From Streptomyces sp. LHD-70 (GTDB lineage: Bacteria; Actinomycetota; Actinomycetes; Streptomycetales; Streptomycetaceae), in contig NZ_JAVIFW010000027.1 in NCBI RefSeq assembly GCF_031157275.1, positions 26,088-90,087 on the forward strand: 64,000 nucleotides of DNA, read 5' to 3'. Below the pieces are notes generated by a model. The model made no database searches. It had not been told where the DNA came from and saw nothing but the letters and a program-made list of their open reading frames with translations. Shown piece by piece: positions 1-7,263 of this stretch. Made by a program: the position numbers and the translations under genes. Numbering within the stretch: position 1 is the stretch's first letter; every line of letters begins with the position of its first letter.

Positions 1-2
1 CG

Positions 3-77
3 GGGCGCTCCCGCGTTGCCCCGTCCGGCCCATCCACCGCGAGCACTCCCGGCCGGGTCGACACGATGGACGTATGA
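3..77 (+). CDS. C-terminal tail of an upstream gene (partial, tentative)
   Basis: One frame is open from the left edge to a TGA at 75-77. That stop would overlap the ATG of the next gene as ATGA, the junction used repeatedly in this window. Only about 24 codons are visible and no family can be recognised. A response regulator would fit the lipoprotein and sensor kinase that follow, but this is inference from context only. The stretch could equally be non-coding leader. Confidence 0.3.
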   Translation, partial: GRSRVAPSGPSTASTPGRVDTMDV

Positions 78-793
78 CCCCGTGCACCGCTCGCCGTCGA
101 CGTACCGCGGTGCTGCTCGCCGGAAGCCTCACCCTGGCCGCCGGGGCCGCCGGCTGTGCCGACGTGGATGGGCTGCGCAGTGACGGGCGGATCGACGAGG
201 TGACCAAGCCGCTCGCGCTGTGGCAGGACAGCCGGCCCGCGCCCGTCGCGCCGGGGCAGCAGCCGGGGAAGCCCGCGCCCGTGCCCGGGGTGCCCGAAGT
301 CCCCTCGGGGGACATGCGGGACGCCGACCCGCTGGACGTCGTACGGGCCGACTTCGCCGCCGCGGGCGAGCAGGACGGCGGCAGCGGGCGGCTGGTCGAC
401 CAGCGGGCCGTGCGGCTGCTCGCGGACTGCTCGGGGCAGGCGTGCCCGGTGCGGCCGCCCGTGCTGCACGACCTGACCGGGGACGGCAAGGACGAGCTGA
501 TCACCGCCGTGGACGTGGACGGCCGTACCAGCGAACTGCGCGTCTACACCGTCGAGGCCGGCCGCGTCACCCGCGTGCTCGCGCGGCGGGCCGTCCTGGA
601 GGGCGTCGAGGTCGCCGCCGGACACCTCGCCGTACGCGAACCGACCAGCAACCCGGTGTACGTGAGCGTCTCGGACTACGTGTGGGACGGGAAGGGCGCC
701 ATGGCCCTGGACGACCTGAGCCTCGACGAGTGCCGCGCGCCCCGGACCGGCACCGGGACCGGCGACGAGCCCTGCCCGCGGGCGGACCGGTGA
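74..793 (+). CDS. Secreted lipoprotein next to a sensor kinase
   Basis: A 239-residue predicted lipoprotein. An Arg-rich n-region (residues 7-10) and a hydrophobic stretch lead to a lipobox ending at Cys28 (LAAGAAGC). A Pro-rich linker covers about residues 54-78. The globular part contains an Asp-rich TGDGKDE loop near residue 138, like FG-GAP/VCBS calcium-binding loops. Its stop overlaps the GTG of the following histidine kinase (GTGA), so the two are translationally coupled. By analogy with lipoproteins encoded beside two-component systems it may tune the kinase at the membrane surface; that role is inferred. Confidence 0.8.
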   Translation: MTPCTARRRRTAVLLAGSLTLAAGAAGCADVDGLRSDGRIDEVTKPLALWQDSRPAPVAPGQQPGKPAPVPGVPEVPSGDMRDADPLDVVRADFAAAGEQDGGSGRLVDQRAVRLLADCSGQACPVRPPVLHDLTGDGKDELITAVDVDGRTSELRVYTVEAGRVTRVLARRAVLEGVEVAAGHLAVREPTSNPVYVSVSDYVWDGKGAMALDDLSLDECRAPRTGTGTGDEPCPRADR

Positions 794-2130
794 GTCTGCG
801 CTGGCAGATCGCCCTCACGATCACCGCGGTGTCCTGTGTGGTCGCGGCGGTCCTCGGCGTCCTCGTGCACAACGTGGTGGCCCGGCAGACCGTCGGCGAG
901 GTCCGCAAGGAGGTGCGGCAGGAGCTCGACGCCGCCCTCTCCGCGTACGAGTACGGGACGTCCACGAGCGGCGACCGGATCGCGCTCGACCCCCGTGAAC
1001 TGCCCGGCCCCCTCCGGGAGTTGGTGGCCGAGGGCGAGCAGGGCAGCATGGTCGGCTCCCGGCGCGGGCAGCCCGTGATGTGGGCGGCGGCGCCCGCGGA
1101 CGGCAGGCCGCTCGCGGTCTGGTCGCCGTACCGGGACACCCGGGACCGGCTGGCCGCCATCGACACCGCGATCCTCGGCTCGGCGCTGCTCGCCGCCGGG
1201 GCCGTCACGCTCGCCGGGATCTTCCTGGCCACCGGGATCAGCCGCAGGCTGAGCAGTACGGCGCAGGTGGCGCGGCGGATCACCGAGGGCGATCTGGACG
1301 CGCGGGTCGGGATGACACCGGGGCGCGGCGGGCGCGGCGGCCGTGACCGAAAAGGCGGGCGCGAACGCGGACGCGACGGGCGCGCAGGAAAGGGCGGACG
1401 CGGCGGCCGGGACGGAAAGGGCGGACGCGGCGAGCGCGGCGGAAAAGGCGGGCGCGGCGGGCGGGACGAGGTGCGGGACGTGGCCGGGGCGCTCGACTCC
1501 ATGGCCGCCTCGCTGCAGTCCCGCCTGGAGACGGAGAAGCGGTTCACGGCGGACGTGGCGCACGAGCTGCGCACCCCGCTGACCGGCATGGTCGCGGCGG
1601 CCGGGCTGCTGCCCGAGGGCCGGCCCAAGGAGATGATCAACGACCGGCTGCAGGCGCTGCGTTCCCTCACCGAGGACCTCCTGGAGATCTCCCGGCTCGA
1701 CGCGGGCGCCGAACACGCCGACCTCGCGCCCTGCGCCCTCGGCCCGCTGGTGGAGCGGGCGGTGCGCGCCACGGGCCTGGAGGCCGAGGTGCGGGTGGTG
1801 CGGGACACGGTGGTGGAGACGGACCGGCGCCGCCTCGACCGCATCCTCGCCAACCTGATCACCAACGCGCACCGGCACGGCCGTCCGCCCGTGGTGGTGA
1901 CCGTCGACGGCCCGGTGATCGAGGTGCTCGACCACGGGGCGGGCTATCCGGCGGAGCTGATCGAGCAGGGCCCGCAGCGGTTCCGTACGGGCGATCCGGG
2001 GCGCGGGAGGGGCCACGGCCTGGGCCTGACCATCGCACTCGGCCAGGCCCAGGTGCTCGGGGTGGGCGTGGAGTTCACCCATGGGCCGGAGGGCGGCGCA
2101 CGCACGGTGCTGCGCCTGCCCTCCGGCTGA
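790..2130 (+). CDS. Sensor histidine kinase with a Gly/Arg-rich insertion in its HAMP domain
   Basis: A 446-residue membrane histidine kinase starting at GTG 790, which overlaps the lipoprotein stop. TM1 spans about residues 5-27, an extracellular sensor of about 90 residues follows, and TM2 spans about 123-148. HAMP, H-box (VAHELRTPL, phospho-acceptor His about 258), N-box (NLITNAHRHG, about 355) and G2-box (GHGLGL, about 408) are all recognisable. Between the two HAMP helices, about residues 177-226 (bases 1318-1470), lies a low-complexity run made almost only of G, R, K, D and E in repeats such as GKGGRGGRD. The frame is intact on both sides. No partner response regulator lies downstream; it is probably upstream, outside the window. 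Confidence 0.9.
   Translation: MSLRWQIALTITAVSCVVAAVLGVLVHNVVARQTVGEVRKEVRQELDAALSAYEYGTSTSGDRIALDPRELPGPLRELVAEGEQGSMVGSRRGQPVMWAAAPADGRPLAVWSPYRDTRDRLAAIDTAILGSALLAAGAVTLAGIFLATGISRRLSSTAQVARRITEGDLDARVGMTPGRGGRGGRDRKGGRERGRDGRAGKGGRGGRDGKGGRGERGGKGGRGGRDEVRDVAGALDSMAASLQSRLETEKRFTADVAHELRTPLTGMVAAAGLLPEGRPKEMINDRLQALRSLTEDLLEISRLDAGAEHADLAPCALGPLVERAVRATGLEAEVRVVRDTVVETDRRRLDRILANLITNAHRHGRPPVVVTVDGPVIEVLDHGAGYPAELIEQGPQRFRTGDPGRGRGHGLGLTIALGQAQVLGVGVEFTHGPEGGARTVLRLPSG
1318..1470 (+). repeat. Imperfect tandem repeat coding for the RGG-like HAMP insertion
   Basis: About 150 bp of short purine- and G-rich repeats (variants of GGCGGACGCGGC and GAAAAGGCGGGCGCG) lie inside the sensor kinase gene. 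In frame they encode GRGGRD/GKGGRGGRD-type units. The reading frame resumes with the normal start of HAMP helix 2 (RDEVRDVAGALDSMA). Expansion by slippage is the likely origin. Confidence 0.75.
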
Positions 2131-2168
2131 GCCGCACGAACTGGGGGAGCAGTCCGTTCGGGACCGGG

Positions 2169-2210
2169 ACCCGTGCCGAGGTCTGGTCATCGGTGTGGCT
2201 CGGCACGGGT
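2169..2210. terminator. Hairpin, 12-bp perfect stem
   Basis: The arms ACCCGTGCCGAG (2169-2180) and CTCGGCACGGGT (2199-2210) are perfect complements with an 18-nt loop. It lies about 40 bp after the kinase stop. There is no T-tract, as is usual in Streptomyces. Confidence 0.6.
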
Positions 2211-2236
2211 GAGCGGTGGTACCCGGGAGTTCGTTC

Positions 2237-2276
2237 GTGGAGCAGTGGAGCTGTGGAGCTGTGGAGCTGTGGAGCA
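2237..2276. repeat. Five tandem copies of an 8-bp unit (GTGGAGCT/A)
   Basis: Units of GTGGAGCW run head to tail at 2237, 2245, 2253, 2261 and 2269, with the three inner copies identical. It is non-coding and lies between two hairpins. Confidence 0.85.
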
Positions 2277-2278
2277 CA

Positions 2279-2359
2279 GGACCGGTCGGGCCTGGGGGGG
2301 GTGGCCTGGACGGACATTGGGGGAAGCAGTCCGTCCAGTCTGCTTGGCCCGACCGGTCC
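2279..2359. terminator. Nested double-stem structure, probable bidirectional terminator
   Basis: The outer arms GGACCGGTCGGGC (2279-2291) and GCCCGACCGGTCC (2347-2359) are a perfect 13-bp match. Inside them TGGACGGAC (2307-2315) pairs with GTCCGTCCA (2329-2337). It lies 88 bp beyond the snapalysin stop and would act on both convergent transcripts. Confidence 0.6.
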
Positions 2360-2447
2360 TGATGTGATCCGGCCGCCGGGGTGTGAAGCGGCCGGCCGTC
2401 CCGCCGGTGTGCTGCTTGCCGACGGGCACAGTCGGAGTGCCCTGCGG

Positions 2448-3104
2448 TCAGCGGATCTTGGCGAATCCCTTCGTCAGACCGTTCTGCCAGAGCTGGTCAA
2501 CGCGGGCCCGCTCGTTGGCATCGGGCTGCGCGTTGGTGCAGGACGGGCCGGGGCCGCCCCCGGACATCAACTCACTGCACGGGCCAGAGTAGTTGTCCGG
2601 GAGGCCGAGCACATGGCCGGTCTCGTGCGTGGTGACGCGGGTGGAGTCGTACTGCTGGTTCTGCGCGTAGTCGAGGAATATGTAGCCGCGGCCGTGGCCG
2701 TCCGTGGAGGCGTACGAGCCGCGCGGGTCGTTGCCCTCGCGGTACTCGAAGTCGCCGGAGGAGCCCTCCTGCAGCTTCACGTTCGCCACGGAGCTGTTCC
2801 AGATCTGGGTGCTGCGGTCGATCTGGGCCTTGAAGGTCGGCGCCTTGGCCGCGCTGTACGTGACGGTCACCGCCTGCGCACCCGGGTTGGCGGCGCGCTT
2901 CTTCGCGACCGTCTTCCAGACGGCGTCGAAGAAGGCCTTGTTGGCGGCGGCGTTCTCGCCGGACTTCTCGTACGCGGCGTACGAGGGTACGGACGAGGGA
3001 GCGGAGGGTACGTCGGTGACGGCGGACGCGGGTGCCGCGCCGAGCGCCGCGGTGGCGAGACCGAGGCCGATGGCGGCCGAGAGCGCCGACTTGGACAGTC
3101 GCAT
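2448..3104 (-). CDS. snpA: Snapalysin-type secreted zinc metalloprotease (family M7)
   Basis: A 218-residue extracellular neutral protease. A signal peptide with ASA cleavage motif ends near residue 28, and a short propeptide follows. The zinc site HETGHVLGLPD occupies residues 160-170, with ligands H160, H164 and D170 and catalytic E161; this HExxHxxGxxD form is characteristic of snapalysin. Four Cys in the C-terminal part may form disulfides. It is divergent from a LysR regulator, the classic snpA-snpR arrangement in Streptomyces. The product degrades milk-type proteins in characterised members. Confidence 0.93.
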   Translation of the reverse strand: MRLSKSALSAAIGLGLATAALGAAPASAVTDVPSAPSSVPSYAAYEKSGENAAANKAFFDAVWKTVAKKRAANPGAQAVTVTYSAAKAPTFKAQIDRSTQIWNSSVANVKLQEGSSGDFEYREGNDPRGSYASTDGHGRGYIFLDYAQNQQYDSTRVTTHETGHVLGLPDNYSGPCSELMSGGGPGPSCTNAQPDANERARVDQLWQNGLTKGFAKIR

Positions 3105-3186
3105 GGGGGGCTCCTACTCGTGTGGGGCGAGCGGTCACCCGAGAGTGTGTGGGGAGTTCGGGGCCCGGGGGATGATGGCAGTCGGC

Positions 3187-3203
3187 GATAACGCCGAGCT
3201 ATC
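3187..3203. promoter_or_regulatory. Candidate LysR operator (ATA-N9-TAT) between snpA and its regulator
   Basis: GATA at 3187-3190 and TATC at 3200-3203 form an inverted repeat with T-N11-A geometry, the LysR-type core motif. It lies 83 bp upstream of snpA and 87 bp upstream of the regulator, where a shared control site is expected. Assignment rests on motif and position only. Confidence 0.45.
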
Positions 3204-3289
3204 ACCCTGACAAGGCGTGGCCAACTCCAGTCCATCTGTGGCGGTTTGAGAGTCTGGTGTGATCACTGAGACGGCCATACGCTCACCGC

Positions 3290-4237
3290 ATGGAGCTTGA
3301 GGTGAGACACCTCCGCGCGGTGTGCGCCATCGCCGACACCGGCAGTCTGCACAAGGCTGCCCGCCGACTCGGCATGAGTCAGCCCTCGTTGACCACTCAG
3401 CTCCGCCGGATCGAGGACTCGCTCGGCGGCCGGCTCTTCGCCCGCGAGCGCACCGGCTGCCGCCCGACACCGCTCGGCCGGGTCCTCCTCAGCCGGGCCA
3501 GACCACTCGTCACGGAGATGCAGGAGCTGGTCAACGAGGCCAGAGCGGTGGCCGCGCGGGCGGGCGACGGCCCGGATCTGCGCATCGGCTCCACCGCCAG
3601 CCGGGCCATCCCCGGCTGGCTGCGCCGGCTGCGCACCCGGCACCCCCAGGCCAGGCCCGCCATCCAGACGGACGTGTCGGCGGACGCGCTGGTCCACCTC
3701 GTCGTCGAGGGACAGCTCGACGTGGCGTTCGTGCACGAGGTGGAGGGCTCCCCGCTGCGGCTGCCGCCGGGCCTCGCGCACCGGGTCCTGGTGGCGCGCG
3801 AGCCGCAGTTCGTCGGGATCGCCGCGGACCACCCGGCGACGGAACGGGAGACGGTACGGCTCTCCGACCTGAAGGACGACCAGTGGATGGTCGACCCGAC
3901 GGTGGACGGGGAGCGCACGGGCCTGCTGCGGGTGCTGCGCGCGGCGGGCATCGACCCCCGTGTCCTGCACGGCGACTACCTCACCGCGGCCACGCTCGTC
4001 GCGACCGGCGATGTCGTCACGGTCTGCCAGCCCACCTCCCTGGGCCGCCCGGGCATGGCGCTCCGCCCCCTCGAAGGCGACCCTCTCGGCGTACGGCTGC
4101 TGCTCGTGGGACGTACGGAGCAGGAGCTGGACCGGGCGTACGACGATCTGGAGTCGGCCTACTGGGAGGCGGCCTGGGAGGCGCCGGAGTACCGGGCCTG
4201 GCTGCGTCGCAGGCCGGGGCGCGGAAGGGCCGCCTGA
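3290..4237 (+). CDS. snpR: LysR-family activator of the snapalysin gene
   Basis: A 315-residue LysR-type regulator. The N-terminal winged HTH (residues 1-60) contains the expected helix HKAARRLGMSQPSLTTQLRRIE. The effector domain runs from about residue 90 to 300. It is transcribed divergently from snpA with 185 bp between start codons. In characterised Streptomyces such regulators activate the adjacent small-protease gene. The C-terminus ends in an Arg-rich tail. Confidence 0.88.
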   Translation: MELEVRHLRAVCAIADTGSLHKAARRLGMSQPSLTTQLRRIEDSLGGRLFARERTGCRPTPLGRVLLSRARPLVTEMQELVNEARAVAARAGDGPDLRIGSTASRAIPGWLRRLRTRHPQARPAIQTDVSADALVHLVVEGQLDVAFVHEVEGSPLRLPPGLAHRVLVAREPQFVGIAADHPATERETVRLSDLKDDQWMVDPTVDGERTGLLRVLRAAGIDPRVLHGDYLTAATLVATGDVVTVCQPTSLGRPGMALRPLEGDPLGVRLLLVGRTEQELDRAYDDLESAYWEAAWEAPEYRAWLRRRPGRGRAA

Positions 4238-4438
4238 CCTGCCCCGACCAGGCCTTTGGTCCCTTTTCCTGCCGCTGGATCCGCCTTTACACACATGTGC
4301 TCGGGCTTCGCGTCTTTCGTTACGTTCCTTACGCCTGACTCCCATACGGCATCCGTAGCTTCGTTGGTGTCGCCGCCGCAGGAGGCGAGCCCACCGCCAC
4401 GAGACCGCTACGAGACCGCTACGAGAGAGAGCACCGTC

Positions 4439-4786
4439 ATGCGCGCCACCCGCCGTACCCTCCGCACCTCCGTCCTCGCCGCCGGCGTCGTCGCCGGCAC
4501 AGCCGCGATGCCGGTGGCCACCGCCTTCGCGGACACCCCCCAGCCGGCGGCGCACCAGGACCAGGGCGGCCAGGACCAGAGCGGCCAGGACCAGCCCGTG
4601 CCCAGCGGCTGGGGGCAGCACAACGCCGCCCACGACCGGCTCGTCCCGCACGCCGGTGTGAAGGCCGGGGCCGAACTGCCCGACGGCGACCACACCCCGC
4701 TCCTCGCCGCGGGCGGCGGCATGGCGGCGGCCGGCGCCGCGGGCCTGAGCTTCGCGATGCTGCGCCGCGGCCGCGAACAGGACTGA
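4439..4786 (+). CDS. Small secreted protein with C-terminal membrane anchor
   Basis: A 115-residue protein of unknown function. The start at ATG 4439 follows GAGAGAG and gives a proper signal peptide (MRATRRTLRTSVLAAGVVAG, cleavage near AFA-D at 31). The mature part begins with a Gln/Asp/Gly-rich segment holding short GGQDQ/SGQDQ repeats. It ends with a Gly/Ala-rich hydrophobic helix (about residues 86-105) and RRGREQD, which suggests a membrane stop or wall-proximal anchor. No LPXTG motif is present. An 11-bp direct duplication (CGAGACCGCTA) precedes the RBS. Confidence 0.7.
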   Translation: MRATRRTLRTSVLAAGVVAGTAAMPVATAFADTPQPAAHQDQGGQDQSGQDQPVPSGWGQHNAAHDRLVPHAGVKAGAELPDGDHTPLLAAGGGMAAAGAAGLSFAMLRRGREQD

Positions 4787-4832
4787 ACCGCCCGTACGGG
4801 TAAGGGGAGAAGCTCCCGTACGGGCAAGGGAG

Positions 4833-4864
4833 ACGTGGGGCACCCGACGGGGGGTGCCCCACGT
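4833..4864. terminator. Bidirectional terminator hairpin
   Basis: ACGTGGGGCACCC (4833-4845) and GGGTGCCCCACGT (4852-4864) form a perfect 13-bp stem with a 6-nt loop. It lies between the convergent small secreted protein gene and the phosphatase gene. Confidence 0.8.
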
Positions 4865-4889
4865 TCTCGTACGCAAAGCCGCGGCGGGC

Positions 4890-6965
4890 TCAGACGCCGA
4901 TGTCGCTGCCGTCCTCGCGCCAGACCGACACCACCGACGGGCGGACCAGCGTGCCTGGCCCGTCGGGCCAGGTCGAGGCGGGCTTCTCGACGGAGGCGCC
5001 GTCCACCTCGCCCGGGTGCTGCACAGCGACCACCACGCGGCGGTCCTGCACGAGCGGGCCGCAGGTCTCGGCGCCGGTCGGCATGGTGAGGAACTGCTTC
5101 AGCTGACCGCGGTAGCCGCCGACCGTGGCGACGCCGAACAGGCCGTCGTGCGAGCCGAGTTCATTGCCGTCGGTGGAGATCCACAGGTTGCCGTGCGAGT
5201 CGAAGGCGACATTGTCCGGGCAGGAGATCGGCGAGACCTGGTCCTTGGGGAAGCCGCCGAAGTACGTCGCCGGGTCCTCCGGGTCGCCCGCGACCAGGAA
5301 GAGCAGCCAGCCGAACTTCGTGGCCGCCGGATTGCTGCCCTTCTCGGTGAGTTCGAGGACCGAGCCGTGCTTGTTGGCCTTGCGCGGGTTGGCCTCGTCG
5401 GCCGGGGCCTTGCCGTCCAGGCCGCGCTCCACGTTGTTGGTGAGCGCCAGGTAGACCTTGCCGGTGCGCGGCGAGGGCTCGATGTCCTCGGGGCGGTCCA
5501 TCTTGGTGGCGCCGGCCTTGTCGGCGGCGAGCCGCGTGAAGACGAAGACCTCCTCCGCGGTCATGCCCTCGATGTGCGACTCGGCGCCGTCCGCGGTGGC
5601 CGTGGCCAGCGGGATCCAGGTGCCGCTGCCGTCGAACTCGCCGTCGGCGGGCAGCTTCCCGGAGCCGTCGATCGACTCGGCCGGGGAGTCGCCGGTCAGC
5701 TTCGCGACGTACAGCGTGCCCTCGTCGAGCAGCGTCATGTTGTACTCGCGGTCCGCGCGGGAGGTGCCGCGGCGCATCCGCTTGCTGCCGACGAACTTGT
5801 AGAAGTACTCGAAGCGCGAGTCGTCCCCGCTGTACGCCACCGGACGGCCGTCCGGGGTCAGCGCGATCGAGGCGCCCTCGTGCTTGAAGCGGCCGATCGC
5901 GGTGTGCTTGACGGGCGTCGACTCCGGGTCGTACGGGTCGAGTTCGACGACGTAGCCGAAGCGGTGCACCTCGTTCGGCTCCTTGGCCACGTCGAAGCGC
6001 TGGTCGAACCGCTCCCACTTGCGCTCGGTGGCGCCGGGCTTGAGGCCGTAGCGCTTGTCCGTGGCGCGGGTGCCGTAAGCGAAGTACTGGTCGACGTTCT
6101 CCTCGCCGTGCAGGGTCGTGCCCCACGGCGTCGTACCGCCCGAGCAGTTGTTCAGGGTGCCGAGGACCTTCGTGCCGGTCGGGTCGACGGACGTCTTCAG
6201 GAGGTCCGAGCCGGCCGCCGGGCCCTGGACGCGGAACTCGGTGGTGGCGGTGATCCGGCGGTTGAGGCGGTGCCGCGGCACGGCGGTGAGCTTGCCCGTA
6301 CGACGCTCGCCCTCGACCACGACGACACCGAGGCCGTGCGCGGCCCAGGCGATCTCGACCTGCTCACGGGTGGGGTTCTCGGGGTCGTACCCCTTGAACA
6401 TCAACACCTCGTCCGTGTACTCGTGGTTGGAGACGAGCAGTTGACGGCCGTGCTCGCTCTCGAGCGGCAGCAGCGACAGGAAGTCGTTGTTGTAACCGAA
6501 CTGTCCGGCCTGTGCCTTCGCGGTCTGCTTGTCCGGGTCGAACTCCGGGGCGCCGCGCAGGATGGGGTCGCCCCAGCGGATGACGACGTTCTGGCCGTAC
6601 CCCTCGGGGACGGTGACCTGGTCCGCGGTATTGGGCGCGACGGCGCCGAAGCGCAGGCCGCGCGCGGACCTGGCGCGCTTCTCGGCGCCGGGTCCGGCGG
6701 GCGGGGCGGCGACGGCGCTCTCGCCCTGGGCGAGCACGGCACCGGTGCCGGCGGCGGTCACGGCGGTGACGACGGCGGCGGCGCGGACTATCGAACGGCG
6801 GCTGACGGCACCGGAGATGACGTCTCCGACGTACTCGTTGTCGCTGGTGTTCGGCACCTCGTGGAAGCAGGCGTCACCGCAGCGGAAGCGGCAGGTGAGG
6901 GCGGAGCGGCCGCCGGGGTGCGAGCCTGCCTTCGAGCCGGTGATGAGCGGAAGCAGTTTGCGCAC
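4890..6965 (-). CDS. PhoX-type (DUF839) secreted alkaline phosphatase
   Basis: A 691-residue PhoX-family protein, a class of Ca/Fe-dependent phosphatases exported by Tat. The start is taken at GTG 6965, which follows GGAGGA with 6-nt spacing; the frame is open 23 codons further but without a better RBS. The N-terminus carries VRKLLPLITG and a Cys-containing segment (LTCRFRCGDACFHEV). An internal twin-Arg motif SRRSIVR is followed by a hydrophobic Ala/Val helix. The catalytic region has family signatures such as NHEYT and NNCSGGTTPWGT. A tandem PHO box upstream (7104-7125) supports phosphate-starvation control. Confidence 0.88.
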   Translation of the reverse strand: MRKLLPLITGSKAGSHPGGRSALTCRFRCGDACFHEVPNTSDNEYVGDVISGAVSRRSIVRAAAVVTAVTAAGTGAVLAQGESAVAAPPAGPGAEKRARSARGLRFGAVAPNTADQVTVPEGYGQNVVIRWGDPILRGAPEFDPDKQTAKAQAGQFGYNNDFLSLLPLESEHGRQLLVSNHEYTDEVLMFKGYDPENPTREQVEIAWAAHGLGVVVVEGERRTGKLTAVPRHRLNRRITATTEFRVQGPAAGSDLLKTSVDPTGTKVLGTLNNCSGGTTPWGTTLHGEENVDQYFAYGTRATDKRYGLKPGATERKWERFDQRFDVAKEPNEVHRFGYVVELDPYDPESTPVKHTAIGRFKHEGASIALTPDGRPVAYSGDDSRFEYFYKFVGSKRMRRGTSRADREYNMTLLDEGTLYVAKLTGDSPAESIDGSGKLPADGEFDGSGTWIPLATATADGAESHIEGMTAEEVFVFTRLAADKAGATKMDRPEDIEPSPRTGKVYLALTNNVERGLDGKAPADEANPRKANKHGSVLELTEKGSNPAATKFGWLLFLVAGDPEDPATYFGGFPKDQVSPISCPDNVAFDSHGNLWISTDGNELGSHDGLFGVATVGGYRGQLKQFLTMPTGAETCGPLVQDRRVVVAVQHPGEVDGASVEKPASTWPDGPGTLVRPSVVSVWREDGSDIGV

Positions 6966-7103
6966 GTTCGTCCTCCATTGGGCCTTGGCCTGGGCCTGGG
7001 CCTCGATGACCTTCGCGGCCCGTCTTCGGCGCACCCCGCGCCGACACCGTGTCGGAATGTTTCGGCCGTGACGTTAGGCGCGTAGACCAGCAGGGCGGCG
7101 GAC

Positions 7104-7125
7104 GAGGAGTGAACACGAGGTGAAC
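7104..7125 (-). promoter_or_regulatory. PHO box: two tandem 11-nt PhoP direct-repeat units
   Basis: On the minus strand the units GTTCACCTCGT (7125-7115) and GTTCACTCCTC (7114-7104) are contiguous. This matches the Streptomyces PhoP direct-repeat unit, which begins GTTCACC and repeats every 11 nt. The box lies about 140 bp upstream of the phosphatase GTG. A -10-like TCTACG follows at 7088-7083. Confidence 0.7.
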
Positions 7126-7263
7126 CCGGAACGCATGGAGGGGAGTTGTGGCGGCGGTGTCCGCAGAGCGCACCCTGCCGAAGATCGCTCCGCGCGGCGG
7201 CTAACCTTACGTGTCCGCCCTGGCCAGGGGTTACGGAATCAACTCACGCGAAGGGTTGCGCAC

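Larger units (their letters stand above)
2131..2447. other. Convergent intergenic region rich in inverted and tandem repeats
   Basis: This 317-bp stretch between the convergent kinase and snapalysin genes holds no convincing gene. It contains a 12-bp perfect hairpin (2169-2210), a five-copy 8-bp tandem repeat (2237-2276) and a nested two-stem structure (2279-2359). Termination of both genes is the obvious role. Confidence 0.7.

Noticed and set aside
1318..1470. HAMP insertion seen as a frameshift artefact
   Set aside because: The same frame continues into normal HAMP helix 2 and the H-box, so no compensating shift is required.
74..2130. Assignment of the lipoprotein/kinase pair to the CseA/CseC envelope-stress system
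   Set aside because: No sigE or response regulator is in the window and the sequence similarity cannot be judged by eye.
676..2277. Long minus-strand frame opposite the sensor kinase
   Set aside because: It mirrors the GC3 pattern of the real gene, has no conserved motif, and the plus-strand frame carries all kinase motifs.
4854..7085. 743-codon plus-strand frame opposite the PhoX-type gene
   Set aside because: Shadow frame; the minus strand has RBS, Tat motif, PHO box and family signatures.
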